Positions 9,775-20,267 of a DNA stretch of 64,000 bases are shown piece after piece. This DNA comes from Arthrinium phaeospermum (lineage: Eukaryota > Ascomycota > Sordariomycetes > Amphisphaeriales > Apiosporaceae): positions 62,001 through 126,000 of the forward strand of contig QYRS01000001.1 in the NCBI GenBank assembly GCA_006503535.1, in the 5' to 3' direction. Each line of letters starts with the position of its first letter. Position 1 is the first letter of the stretch. The position numbers and the translations under genes were made by a program. The notes under the pieces were generated by a model, which saw nothing but the letters and a program-made list of their open reading frames with translations, did no database searches and was not told the DNA's origin.

Positions 9775-12096
9775 ATGCTGACAGGTCAGGAAGACCGCGG
9801 CTTCGCGGAGGGTGATGACTTCTCCAAAGCGGACACGAAGCATCTTGATGAGACCCGCTCAGACTCGGTTGGTCGCCATACGGTCGCCACCCCCGAGAGC
9901 CTCCGCGGCATGGCAGAAGGTGATCTTAAGAAGTTGGAGAGGAAGATGGTCCGGAAGGTTGATTTCGTTATCTTGTAGGTCATCCCCAACTTGCCCCATC
10001 TGAGTTCATCATCAGCAACTGACCCATGAGAATGGCAACAGACCTATTATGACGATCCTTTACATCCTCAATTGTAGGCTTCTTTCGTCCTCATAATGGT
10101 GTTTGCATACAGAACAAATACACAGCACTCGTGCACTTTAGGGTATGAATTACTGACGAGTTTGGTCATAGTCGTCGATAGATCAGCGTTGGCTGCCTCG
10201 AAGGTCTACGGCATCACCGACGATCTCAATATGAGTGAACAAGATTTTGCTACGGCCATCTCCATCTTGTTCGGTGAGACACGACTCTTTGCCATTAGCT
10301 ATATACGCGAGACAGTTCTGACGTTCTGGAATTTTCGCCCTGCCAGTCGGCTACATCCCATTCCAGATCCCGTCGAACCTCATCATCACCAAGGTTTCTC
10401 GACCTGGTCTATGTAAGCTTCCGTCCCGGGCTAGATTTTCAGGTGCACGGCTAAAACAGGAACGTCTGTAGACATCTGCAGTGCCGCTCTCATCTGGGGC
10501 TGCGTCAGCGCCGCCACCGCCGCCGTCCAGACCTACCGGGCCTTACTGGCGGTCCGAGTCTTCCTCGGCGTGACCGAGGCCGTCTTCCTCCCGGGCGTCA
10601 TCTACTTCCTGAGCGCCTGGTACACCAAGAGCGAGCTAGGGAAACGTCTGGCCGGGCTCTTCATGGCCCAGCTGGTCGGCAGTGCCTTTGGCGGCTTCGT
10701 GGCGGCCGCTTGCCTCACCCTGGACGGGCGCCACGGCATCGCGGGCTGGCGGTGGCTCTTCTTGGTGTGAGTCGCTGCATTACCCCTCCTGAGTCTTCAG
10801 CCAGGGTGCTAATATTATCCTGGTTCTTGTCCGATAAAGTGAAGGGGTGGTTACCGTCGGTTGCGGCATCCTTTTCGCCTTGGTCATGCCCGAATACCCC
10901 CACAACGCCCGCCTCCTGAGCCCGGTCGAGCGCGACTACGCCGTCTGGCGGCTCGAGAAGGAGGCCGGGGCGGGCGAGGCCCACGAGGACACGACCACGA
11001 GACAGGGTTTCTTCATGGCCCTCCGAGACCCCAAGATCTGGGTCCTGGTATGGTGTATGACCATGTCGCAGGCTATCGGCTCGAGCGGCAACTTCTTCCC
11101 GTACGCTGTCCCACTCGTCACTGGATTATCTTTTGTCACTCTCCTGAGAACGGACTTTTGCGATATGCAATCTGCCTACTGAACGCCGACCAGTGCTGAC
11201 CCCTTTTGTGCATGCAGGTCTATCGTACAAACTCTCGGTTACGGGAAGAACCAAACGCTTCTGCTCACTGCACCTCCATATCTGCTCGCAGTTGTGGTGA
11301 TCGTTGGGGCCTCTTGGGCTAGCGATGTAAGTACTCATTCCATGGCGGTAACGTGAACTACATGGGCCCAGAGCTGACTCCAAGGGGGTGATAACAGCGG
11401 TATAATTCCATTTATTCCATGATTGTGGGATCACTGTGTATCGGTGTCTTTGCCTACGTCATCCCGTTGGCGACACTGAACACGGGAGGCCGTTACTTCG
11501 CCATGATGCTCATGCCAACGGCCATCAGTATGTCGTCCTCTTTCACTTGAAGCTCTCGATAATCTTTATCTGTATGGTCAAGCAGTCGGCTGCCTCTGTT
11601 CTGAGCTGACACAATATGCCGAAGCTCTGCCGCAGATCATGATGTACAAGACGCTAAATCTGCACATGGCCCGTCCTTACCCGAAACGATCTGCCGGGAC
11701 GGCCATGATCAACTCGCTCGGTGGTCTCAGCAACCTGTGGGCGAGCTACCTTTGGTACGCGCCGCCGCATTATTATGGTGCATTTGGGTGCTGTAAGTTG
11801 CCAATCTTCACTCCTTCCGGCCAGTCCCTTTTTTTGTCTCCCACCCGTCCTGCTGGTAATATGTAGCAGTAAAATGAAACCAACCAGTCCACTGACAAAC
11901 TCTTTTCATTGACACACCCCGATTTCCAGTGCTGGCTTGCGTGGCCGTCCTCTTCCTCACCATTACCGTCTACCGCTGGCATGTGCGCGGGTTGAACAAG
12001 CTCCTGGGCGGGACGCCCGAGCAGCAGAGCAGGGCCATGAAGAGCGGTGTGACGCAGCAGCAGATCGATCTGGGCTGGCGATACATAGGGTATTAG
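9775..12096 (+). CDS. MFS transporter, anion:cation symporter (Dal5/allantoate permease-like)
   Basis: Twelve-helix plasma-membrane transporter for an organic anion. Ten exons: 9775-9974, 10042-10073, 10172-10273, 10347-10412, 10472-10766, 10840-11100, 11218-11326, 11398-11527, 11586-11792 and 11930-12096. All junctions keep phase and the total is 522 residues, normal for the family. The cytosolic N-terminus ends in LKKLERKMVRKVDFVIL, typical of this family, followed by PIMTILYILNFVDRSALAA (TM1 and loop). TM4-5 have FLGVTEAVFLPGVIYFLSAW, and the mid part has GWRWLFLVEG. The C-terminal half includes MPTAIIGCLCSEL and a soluble tail ending DLGWRYIGY. The family imports allantoate, tartrate, pantothenate or similar acids. 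Beside an aldolase and a hydroxyacid dehydrogenase it probably supplies their substrate (inference). Small exons and many introns are usual here. Confidence 0.92.
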
Positions 12097-12921
12097 GGAG
12101 CGCGGCGAGTGTTATCCGGTATGAGAGTTGTGCGGTCCATGGGGGTTTTCTTTAGGCAATTGCATCGAAAACACCATGTGTTGGTGCAAGGATAAACCAA
12201 TGCGAAATCCGGTTCCTTGGTTGGAAAGAAAGGCATCGCGCCCCCAAATCGTGACCCACGGCGAGCGAGCCACCGCTACGCAAAACCTGGAAGCGCAAAA
12301 GGGACAGCATATATCTCGGGGAATTCTTTAGGCAGTCCTATGAAGAGGGCATATCTCAACATCTCACCCAAGCGAAGGGACCCCGGGACCCCTAGAAGCA
12401 GATTAAGGTACGGCCTAATCTAACGGATCCAATTAGAGTGGGGGCCCTGTGATTGGCTGCAGGCGCCTATCCCTTTCCCCTGACCGCTTTGATTGGCGCA
12501 TGAAATAAGGATGGGGTGGAAAACGGGGCGGGCCCGTTTTTAACGGCACGGTAGCGCCAGGGTTCAATAGGGCGTCGACTGCCTCTTGTTTCACCTTAGC
12601 TCCTTGGCCGTCGTTGGCCGTAATTTGACGTCGCAGTGGGTGAGCCGATCGACGCTTCTCCTGACCAGTGCCGAGTCCCGACTACGCCGCTGCGAAGGGG
12701 ATCGGCAATATGACAGTTTGAACCCCCGTTTTTGGTTAGTTGGTGATGTCGAGGGGGAGATTCCATATTTGAGTAGAAATGTCAGGAATGCCCGCGCTGG
12801 TTTCTCGGAAAAGCCAACCACTGTTTCCCACCAACTAAACCACGGATCACCACCCAACCACACTCTTTTACCACCCACCACAGTCACTCTTTACTCTGAA
12901 ACCCCCCCCCCTCACGACAAG
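12097..12921. promoter_or_regulatory. Promoter and long pyrimidine-rich leader of GPI-protein gene
   Basis: No coding region. CCAAT/ATTGG boxes occur near 12430-12500. The ~90 bases before the ATG at 12922 are strongly C/A/T-rich, with a C9 run about 10 bases before the start. This layout is common in highly expressed fungal genes. Confidence 0.45.
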
Positions 12922-13928
12922 ATGAAGTACGCAACTGCCGCTGTCGCCGTCCTGCCCTTGGCCTGGGCCGCCTCCATCGAGACCCGTGGCCAGGACTCCA
13001 AGTACAACGTCAGCGAGCTGGAGGCAGCATGCGACTCCAACGACAAGTGCTCGTATGTGAATTCTTAACACCGCATCTCCAGAAATGACATGGGGCTACT
13101 AGCATGGGAAACTTACTAACATTGGCCACCGACAGGTACAACTTCAAGATCGCCACGGGCGACGACGGCGAGTCGACTGACTGCTCGATGAAGAGCCTCA
13201 TGAAGATGGGCGCCGCCCCGGAGACCAAGTGCGGCCCCTACTCGGTCTCGGCCATGAAGCCCCACGACGGCGGCCTCATCTTCAACATCGACCAGGCCGG
13301 CAAGGGCCTGTCGGGCACCTTCACCGCCTACCCCAAGGACCTCAAGACGGTCAAGTCGGACGACGGCGAGCGCATGTCCTACAAGGGCGGCGCCGCCTTC
13401 GACGTCGCCGCCAAGGCCGTCAACGTCAAGGCCGCCGACGAGAAGGACGGTGGTGACGACGACAAGGAGGGAGGCTCGACCACCACGGCCTCCCCCAAGG
13501 TCTCCTCCATCGCCTCCCACGCCGCCATGGACCCGCCCCAGGCCACCTCCTCGGCCAAGCCGTCCATGATCTTCTCCGTCGGCGACGGCAGCGGCCCCGT
13601 GGCCGGCACCACCAAGGTCGAGTCGGCCGACCCCACCGCCGTCCCCACCGGCTCCCTCAAGCTGGCCCCGTCCGCCGCCCCCTCGGCCGCCTCGGGTGGC
13701 TCGACCATGGTGACCGCCACCGCCACCGACTCCTCCTCTTCCTCCAAGTCCACCTCTTCCTCCGACGACTCGTCCTCGTCCTCGTCTTCTTCGTCTTCTT
13801 CGGACAAGAGCGACTCTTCCTCCTCCGGCTCTTCCGGCTCCTCGGACGACGAGAGCAGCGGTGCCGCCCGACAGAGCGCCTTCGCCGCCGTCATGGCCGC
13901 TGTCGGCCTCATGGCTTTTGCTTTCTAG
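12922..13928 (+). CDS. Secreted GPI-anchored Ser-rich surface protein
   Basis: Exons 12922-13052 and 13136-13928, intron 13053-13135 (GTATGT...GACAG), giving 307 residues. A signal peptide covers about 1-17 (MKYATAAVAVLPLAWAAS). A small N-terminal domain with four Cys (ACDSNDKC, TDC, TKC) spans about 35-160. After it come a Lys/Asp-rich linker, an Ala/Pro/Ser region, and an uninterrupted Ser-rich stretch at about 270-285. The C-terminus is hydrophobic (FAAVMAAVGLMAFAF) after a small-residue site (SSGAA), as required for GPI attachment. It should sit in the cell wall or plasma membrane. The N-terminal domain is conserved-looking but not recognised. Codon use is strongly GC3-biased, suggesting high expression. 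A 318-codon antisense frame here is only a by-product of that bias. Confidence 0.85.
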
Positions 13929-14946
13929 ATTTATTAGACATAAGACACATTTTGTTCTCGACGCCCGCGCGCCCCTTGCTTGCTTGATAGGAGGATATAC
14001 CCCAATTAGATTCGTTGCAATGAGGATTTTATCTTTAATATACCATACTGGCTCGACGTAGTCGTTCATCAACCCTTTTCATTCTTGACCGGGATATTAA
14101 ACCTTGCCCTCTGTGACGTGTTGTGATTTCTGGGAACCCGAGTCGAAACCCCTGGCTATGGTTACGCCCCAATACACCCCACATCAATAATCAAGGGATT
14201 ATGACACTAGTTGTACCAGTTATGACAATGGAATAATCGCGATGCTTAGTTTGGCATAATATTAGTTCGATTGCTAAGGACCCGTATAATTGGACAGTCG
14301 TCCATGTTTGCCCCTTCAATCAGCCTCTCAGAGACCATATGGATCTACCGTGTAATATCTCTCCAAACCAGCAGCCAGCTCGCTGCCTTTGTGATTCCTT
14401 AATTCCCTGTAACTCGTAAACACCGCCGCCCATTGTTTCTTCGCTTCGTTCACGTGAACTATTCTGTGCCCGACCAGGCTGACAATACGCGAACCATCGT
14501 TGGCGGCAAGTTTAGTGTTTGATGCTTTCGTTGCGCCGCCGCTCGCGAGCAGGATCGAGACAGTCTGCCGGTCCAGTCAGCCCCATCGCCTCCTACCTCA
14601 TTGCTGGCCTCCGAAGTCTACTCACTAACACATGGGTGGTCTGGAGCTACCTCCCAACATGCGGAAATATACTGCGGGTTCGGGCGTAGCGCGGCGCCGA
14701 ATTGACTCATGCCTTAGAAGGGAGGAGCGATCTCGATCTTTCTCTTATGTGCAGAACCGAAACTGATCTATCTCAAGCCCTGTATCTTATCAGAACCTCT
14801 TATCAAGTTATGGTAGAACCATAGTAGTTCTACTTGTTAAACTTTGACATAAGCACGATACGCTGATACATTTTGAGCATGTAGGGCCACCCCTGACCAC
14901 GGTAACCTTAGGCTTCAGAGTTTCAGCCGCTCCAGAGTGTGTCAGG
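13929..14946. other. Intergenic stretch between convergent genes
   Basis: About 1 kb, AT-leaning, with no supported gene. One GGAATAATC-type motif occurs near 14230. Nothing else seen. Confidence 0.4.
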
Positions 14947-16997
14947 TCAGACAAGCTCGATAGTCCCGAGCCGTTGCCTCAGCTCTTCTGAACTCAAAGC
15001 TACACTGTCTTCCAAATATAGATGCAGCAGCCCGATGCGCTCGAATTTCCCCTCATCGGCTGCTGCTTTGAGAACAAGCACAACCTCTGGCATGAACCAA
15101 AGGCAGAGCACAGACATCGGGCTCTCTTGCCCGGAAAAGAAGGCATAGTCTGGGAAGAAGCTGTACTGGGACCGCCCCACAAACTCCGACAGTTCCGGAA
15201 GACGCCAGTCGAAAAGCCCCAATTCGTAGAAGACTGGGTTCAAAGGCCCCCATGTGAGTTCCGAAGCTAATATCGGCCCTGTCAGCTTCAGAGAAGCTTT
15301 CACTATCTGGCCGTACCCGTCATCGCCCGCATCAGTGGTGCATTCCGCATGTTGCATCTCAACCAGGTGTTGGTTCCAGTGTGGACCCGGCAGTTCCCAT
15401 CTGATTGGACCGACAACAGACGCCCATGACCACGAGGGAACTCGCAGATCCGAGATATGATGAGGATGAGGATAAGCACTAGCGGATCCATCGTCAAACC
15501 CCAGATGCGGCACGAACCACAAAAGGCCGTAGGGCAGAGTCGACTTCCAGATGCCGCCCAGGTAGTCCCCCTTCGGCCGGACCTCGCCGATCCGCCGCGC
15601 GATCCCCGACAGCGCCAGCAGCATGTCCTTGCGGAACGTGAGGCGCAGCTGCGTGTACTGCCCCGTCACGGCCCACCAGCCCCGGTCGTACTGGCGGGTG
15701 TCTAGGGCAGTGTCGCCCGCGAGCAGTTTGGCAAAGGTTTCCTTGAGGCCGATTTCGGGCTTCCGTTCGCCGCACTGGCACTGGTTGCCCGCGCGGCACT
15801 CGAACAGCAGCTCGCGGCGGCAGAAGTGCAGGACCCGTGGCGAGAGCAGCCGCTCCTGCAGCGCCCAGCCCCTCCGCAGCAGCGGGAAGTCGTTGCCTTT
15901 CGGGGCTTCTATGCTTTCCAGGTTCATCTTGAAATGCTGGTGCGGTTGGCGGGAGTATACGGGTATGCTCTCCCCGTCCTCTGCAGTATAAACTAATGGG
16001 GTTTGGTGACCCTTCTTGGGTTGGTGATGACGGTAACAACCCCCATTGCCATTCGTCGAGTCGGTAGCGGCGATGGTTATGTAGGAACCTTCATATATGT
16101 CGGCCATGCGTTGGGCCTCCGAGTCCCAATCCTCCTTGCTATCTTGGATGATGCACAACGAGTCAATCCAAAGATACCGGATCCCTAGCCGACGGGTGAT
16201 ATCTACAGCATCCTGAAATGTCTGGGGTAAGTTCGCAATCATGATCCCTTCGAGATATGACTGCAGGTTATGTGATTTCGTCTTGATCATGTGGCTCGTA
16301 TTGCCCCAGCAATGGCTGAGGCAAGCGTACGTTGCGTCTTGTCGCTCTGTGATCAGCAACTTTATCATGTCCGGTCCATGTTGCGAAGACACGTCGAGGA
16401 CCCTTGTCGGAAGCGAAGATGTCCGGGCGCCATGTGAACAGTCGTGACTGGACACACACAATTCGATCTGCTCTTTGGCCCAGGACAAGCTAATGTCAGA
16501 AGAGGTATCGTACGGTAGCACATCTAAGCCGCTGGTGATTGTGATTGGGAAAAGGTCTCTAGCTGAGATGTCTAGCGTCTTCTGATGAGATTAATGAAAA
16601 TACATATGTACAGGTGGACTATTGGGTATTACTTGCCGGAAGGGGTGAACAGGAAGAACAGAGAGCTGTGCTCAATTGCGCCCGTTTCCGCGTTGGACCC
16701 CGTAACGAAAAAGGTATCTCGAGAGTCGGCTGTTACCATGGTGAGGGTGATGTGCTTCCAACTGGGATCGATGTCTTGTTGGTCGATGGCTTCGACCAAT
16801 AGGCGGCACACTCGACACGTCCGGGACGCATGCTCCAGCAGCTCTTGTCCAATCGCGACTTTGCGGGGCCCGTCAAGGGCGGCAAGGTAATCGCAAAAGT
16901 GGATATCCGCCTCTAGGACGAGCCCCCGGATGAATCCCAGCTGTCGGTCGGCATACTCATTTATCTCGGACAGCCTATCCGGCTCAATTGCTGGCAT
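14947..16997 (-). CDS. HET-domain (heterokaryon incompatibility) protein
   Basis: Two exons, 16997-16633 and 16558-14947, with an intron at 16632-16559 (GTAATA...GCTAG). The product is 658 residues. The N-terminal ~190 residues include a CRVCRLLVEAI segment. The HET domain starts at YACLSHCWG (about 199-207) and continues with RYLWIDSLCIIQDS (about 249-262), DWDSEAQRMADIY (about 265-277) and WALQERLLSPRVLHF. All three classical HET blocks are present, so the domain looks intact. HET domains trigger cell death when unlike individuals fuse, and many copies are uncharacterised. The C-terminal ~250 residues have a typical SWSWASV motif. The acceptor chosen (CTAG at 16559) avoids an in-frame stop that the nearby CAG site would create. 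It marks the left side of a HET/F-box island. Confidence 0.9.
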
Positions 16998-18277
16998 GTT
17001 GAAGCATGCGGACTGTAGTTGTGATAGACGAGAATGTCAAGGGTCCGTCTCGTTCCTTAGCACGAAGTCATCGTTCCAAAGCGGAGAGTCCCCACTCTTT
17101 GCTGAAAGAGTCACCGTGAACAAATCCAACCTCAGCAGTACTTGATGGAGAGCCTCAACGATGGCTCTCTCTAAACTGCAATAAAATAACGGAAGAAAAC
17201 AAAGAATACAGCAATCGCGACCGTAAGACCATTACTGAGTACTCGGGTGAGGGACCAGTCAATCCATCGGAGGACCAATTGGCTGTGGTGACAAGCTTGA
17301 ATTAAATGATGGCGGGGTGAAAGCCGCTTGAATTAAATGATGGCGGGGTGAAAGCCACGTGTGGCTGGGTAAGTGCATGTAACAGCCACCCCCTTTCGCT
17401 ATGCTCTCCTTTCCAAGGCCTGACTGCGAGATTATTTGGCGGCCTCCCCAGACATGCACCTAGTGGACTATAATATTTGAATAGTCAACAAGACAGATGA
17501 TTGCAACGGGACAACTGGAAAAACTGGAATAATCGAAAGAACTGGGATGTGTGGAATAACCAAAATGGTTATTCAAGACAACTGGACTAATCAGAATGAT
17601 TAGAATGTTCGAAATGACTGAACTTTCTCATAGTGCCATTACTGGCGTTCTCTGGCCTGATGCTCCTCGGGGCTGGACATTGCGAGCAGCTAGGAAGACG
17701 ACACGACATACTATCTGGGGTATAGAACGGTGTCAGTATGAGCCGAGCAAATCTCTCCATTACAAAATGAACGTCGTCGAAATAGAAGTGGATGAACAAG
17801 CTCACGGGTAACGAAAGAGAGGTCAAAATCCGATGTGACGGCGACGTGCATTTCCTGTACGGCCTTCCAATGGGAACGTATCGCCAACCTTGTTAAGCAA
17901 TGAGCCATAATTTTGCGGGGCTGACCATGGGCTTGAAGTCATTAGCAGGTTGCCGGCGGTGAAGGCGAGCTTTGCCAGACTTGAAGTCGATCTTGGGTCA
18001 CAGGGTGAGTTTTACTCCGGTCTACATGATCTGACCACGTCGAAGTTTGCTCAACCAGAAGATTGTTAACTTAAATTCATAGTGGTATCAGAAGGATTAA
18101 GTAAGGTTATACTTATTATTTACCTGGTAGCCTCGAAGCTTAAAATATTTTTCAATGCTGTTTTAAAAAAGCGTAAATGCAAAATATATAAAATGCTTTG
18201 TACCATTAATATACTCGTGTCTAATTTCTAATTCGTCCATATCAAGAAAACACCTTTCTCTTCGACATCACGGCACA
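16998..18277. other. Intergenic stretch with tandem duplication, GGAATAAT motifs and AT-rich block
   Basis: No gene supported. From left to right it holds the HET-gene promoter, a perfect 31-bp tandem duplication (17295-17356), a patch of degenerate GGAATAAT/GGAATAACC motifs with short inverted repeats (about 17515-17612), and a strongly AT-rich block (about 18050-18240) directly before the next start codon. Confidence 0.5.
17295..17356. repeat. Perfect 31-bp tandem duplication
   Basis: The 31 bases at 17295-17325 (beginning GCTTGAATTAAATGATGG) are repeated without change at 17326-17356. The lack of any difference implies a recent duplication, for instance by slippage, or a non-coding element under constraint. 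Confidence 0.9.
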
Positions 18278-20011
18278 ATGGCCAGGTTGCTCAAACTTCC
18301 AGACGAGCTCCTCCTGGCAATCATCGGATGGCTTCCCCTCGAGTCATATTTCTGTCTGACAAGGACTTGCCATACGTTCAGGAGACTAAGCTATGATCCT
18401 GCTTGCCGCCGACAATTCGATGCAGCCTGTCGCCCGGTAGTCTTTAGCAAAGATGAGGGATTCTATTACATGTTTTTTAGAGACTGGAACCATCCCGATC
18501 AAGCTTTGCGAGACGTCGTGAAGACTAAAATGGACATATTCAACCCACCGATGGAGTACATGCCACCATGGCCCCGAGCAGGCCAAATGACAGCGACTTA
18601 CCCACCCGTTCCGGTAAGCACAAGCGACAACTTCAGCCCATCCAATTATGACATGGCGCTTCACGGCATGTGCTGGAACATACATACCTGGGAGAACCGA
18701 CACATGTCAAACATTGCAGGGCTTTTGTTGAAGGACAGTTTATGTTCTTCGTGCTGGAACCTCCGGGGCACCTCGTTGCTCACCGAGCGCCTGCGGCTTC
18801 TCATGCGCCCATTATACTGCCATCTCTGCAATATATACCATGCACGCGTTTTCTTTCCTATGGAGACCCAAGGCAGCGATGGAGATTCGGAATGTACCGG
18901 ATGGTCTGGCCAATTGCGGATCTGCAACCACCATGTCTTTCAATGGGGTACCTGGCAAAGTCTCGATTTCACTGGCGGTCATAGCTGTGAGCCTTGCAAG
19001 ACCACCTTCGAGGTATTCTCTGGGGTGGGCTACGTTCGGAGGGAGATCGAGTTACCCAATGACTTTTGTCGGTCCTACTACCCCTTGGACGGGATCTCGG
19101 CCGGTTTCCTCCGATCATTGCTCGGCCGCTGCCGTGGTGATACCTGCCCGCACATCGATATCAACGACCCATCGCTCATCACCTACCTGTTACACACCTT
19201 ACAGAAGCGCCATATGATGGCAAACGTGGAAGTGCCACTGACGGACTTTTGGGGCAAGCGTTGGGTATGCTCCGTCTGCAAGGCAGCTTTCTCGGTGCTA
19301 TTCTCGAGAACCAGAGTCTGCGGGAGACCAACTCAATTGAGCATGAGATTGGTCGTGTCCAGGTCGATGCCCAAAGTCGATTCGCCCACGGACTCACGAT
19401 GGCTGGCTCAGCTCCAACCGCCAACTCCAGCGACTCGCTTTCCCGAAGCCCGGGGGGTACTTTGGTGCAGCAACAAGGGTTGCGGAACTGCAAGAGGCCA
19501 CCGAAAAGAAGCCCTTATGATTCGCATGCTTGAAAAAGCAGTGACAGCATTAACACCGGCAGGACCCAGTCCAGGAAATGGTTATGGAGACCCACATGAG
19601 AGGTTCTCGTGGCTGCGTTTTGCTTACTGGTGGTTTTGGAAACCATGGCCTTCAGCCGGGAACAAATCTGACCATGAGTGGACGAAGCTAAACTCGAGGC
19701 AGATACCTCTCTGGCTCACGATCGCGCACGCTCTCGAGTCTCATTCACCAAGTCTACCCCGCGGCGGAGCGAATGGCCGATCGAGCGTGGGAGACCCGAG
19801 GCTGCATCCGACTATACGTTGTGCCGTCCTTCTTCACGACTATATGCGGCCGAACTCAGAAGACGACATGAAGGTCGCAATACGAAGTGTGGATAGATAC
19901 GAAGCCTATGTCATGGGCGAGCCTCGCAAGCAGGTGCAAGACTGTCGAGAACTTTCCATCCTTCCGGCCGTATTGGAGTATATTAGTGATCGGATTACCC
20001 GCGGGGGATAA
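18278..20011 (+). CDS. F-box protein with multiple CxxC zinc-binding pairs
   Basis: Intronless, 577 residues. The F-box is at about 5-48 (LPDELLLAIIGWLPLESYFC, then CHTFRRLSYD). The F-box recruits Skp1 and the SCF ubiquitin ligase. The middle region has paired cysteines: C156xxC159, C181xxC184, C216NHH, C237xxC240, C285/C290PH and C331xxC334, with another set near LWCSNKGCGTARGH. This suggests several structural zinc sites. Such lineage-specific F-box/zinc proteins are common in filamentous ascomycetes and their substrates are unknown. It directly follows an AT-rich block and lies between two HET genes. A GTAAGC inside the ORF (about 18612) could act as a donor, but no intron is needed. Confidence 0.8.
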   Translation: MARLLKLPDELLLAIIGWLPLESYFCLTRTCHTFRRLSYDPACRRQFDAACRPVVFSKDEGFYYMFFRDWNHPDQALRDVVKTKMDIFNPPMEYMPPWPRAGQMTATYPPVPVSTSDNFSPSNYDMALHGMCWNIHTWENRHMSNIAGLLLKDSLCSSCWNLRGTSLLTERLRLLMRPLYCHLCNIYHARVFFPMETQGSDGDSECTGWSGQLRICNHHVFQWGTWQSLDFTGGHSCEPCKTTFEVFSGVGYVRREIELPNDFCRSYYPLDGISAGFLRSLLGRCRGDTCPHIDINDPSLITYLLHTLQKRHMMANVEVPLTDFWGKRWVCSVCKAAFSVLFSRTRVCGRPTQLSMRLVVSRSMPKVDSPTDSRWLAQLQPPTPATRFPEARGVLWCSNKGCGTARGHRKEALMIRMLEKAVTALTPAGPSPGNGYGDPHERFSWLRFAYWWFWKPWPSAGNKSDHEWTKLNSRQIPLWLTIAHALESHSPSLPRGGANGRSSVGDPRLHPTIRCAVLLHDYMRPNSEDDMKVAIRSVDRYEAYVMGEPRKQVQDCRELSILPAVLEYISDRITRGG

Positions 20012-20267
20012 GCCTCTACTGTTGTTTACTATCTTATTCCTATCCTAAACTGTGTTATTACAACTATATCATTAGTACTACTTGTTTGATTATTACCTGT
20101 TATTCCATCCCGACCGATTATTCCACCGTCGCAACCGTTGACACAGTAGTGTTGCTTCCATTTTACCTCATTGCTTTCTGACATATCAACGCGAAGAGTG
20201 GAATGGAATGTACGTAGTTTCTAGGAAGGTTATGATATTCCAGTACCTTCATTGCCTAATTTATTCG

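Noticed and set aside
13116..14072. 318-codon antisense frame opposite the GPI-anchored protein
   Set aside because: Gly/Arg/Val monotony with no domain; the sense strand has signal peptide, splice and GPI tail.
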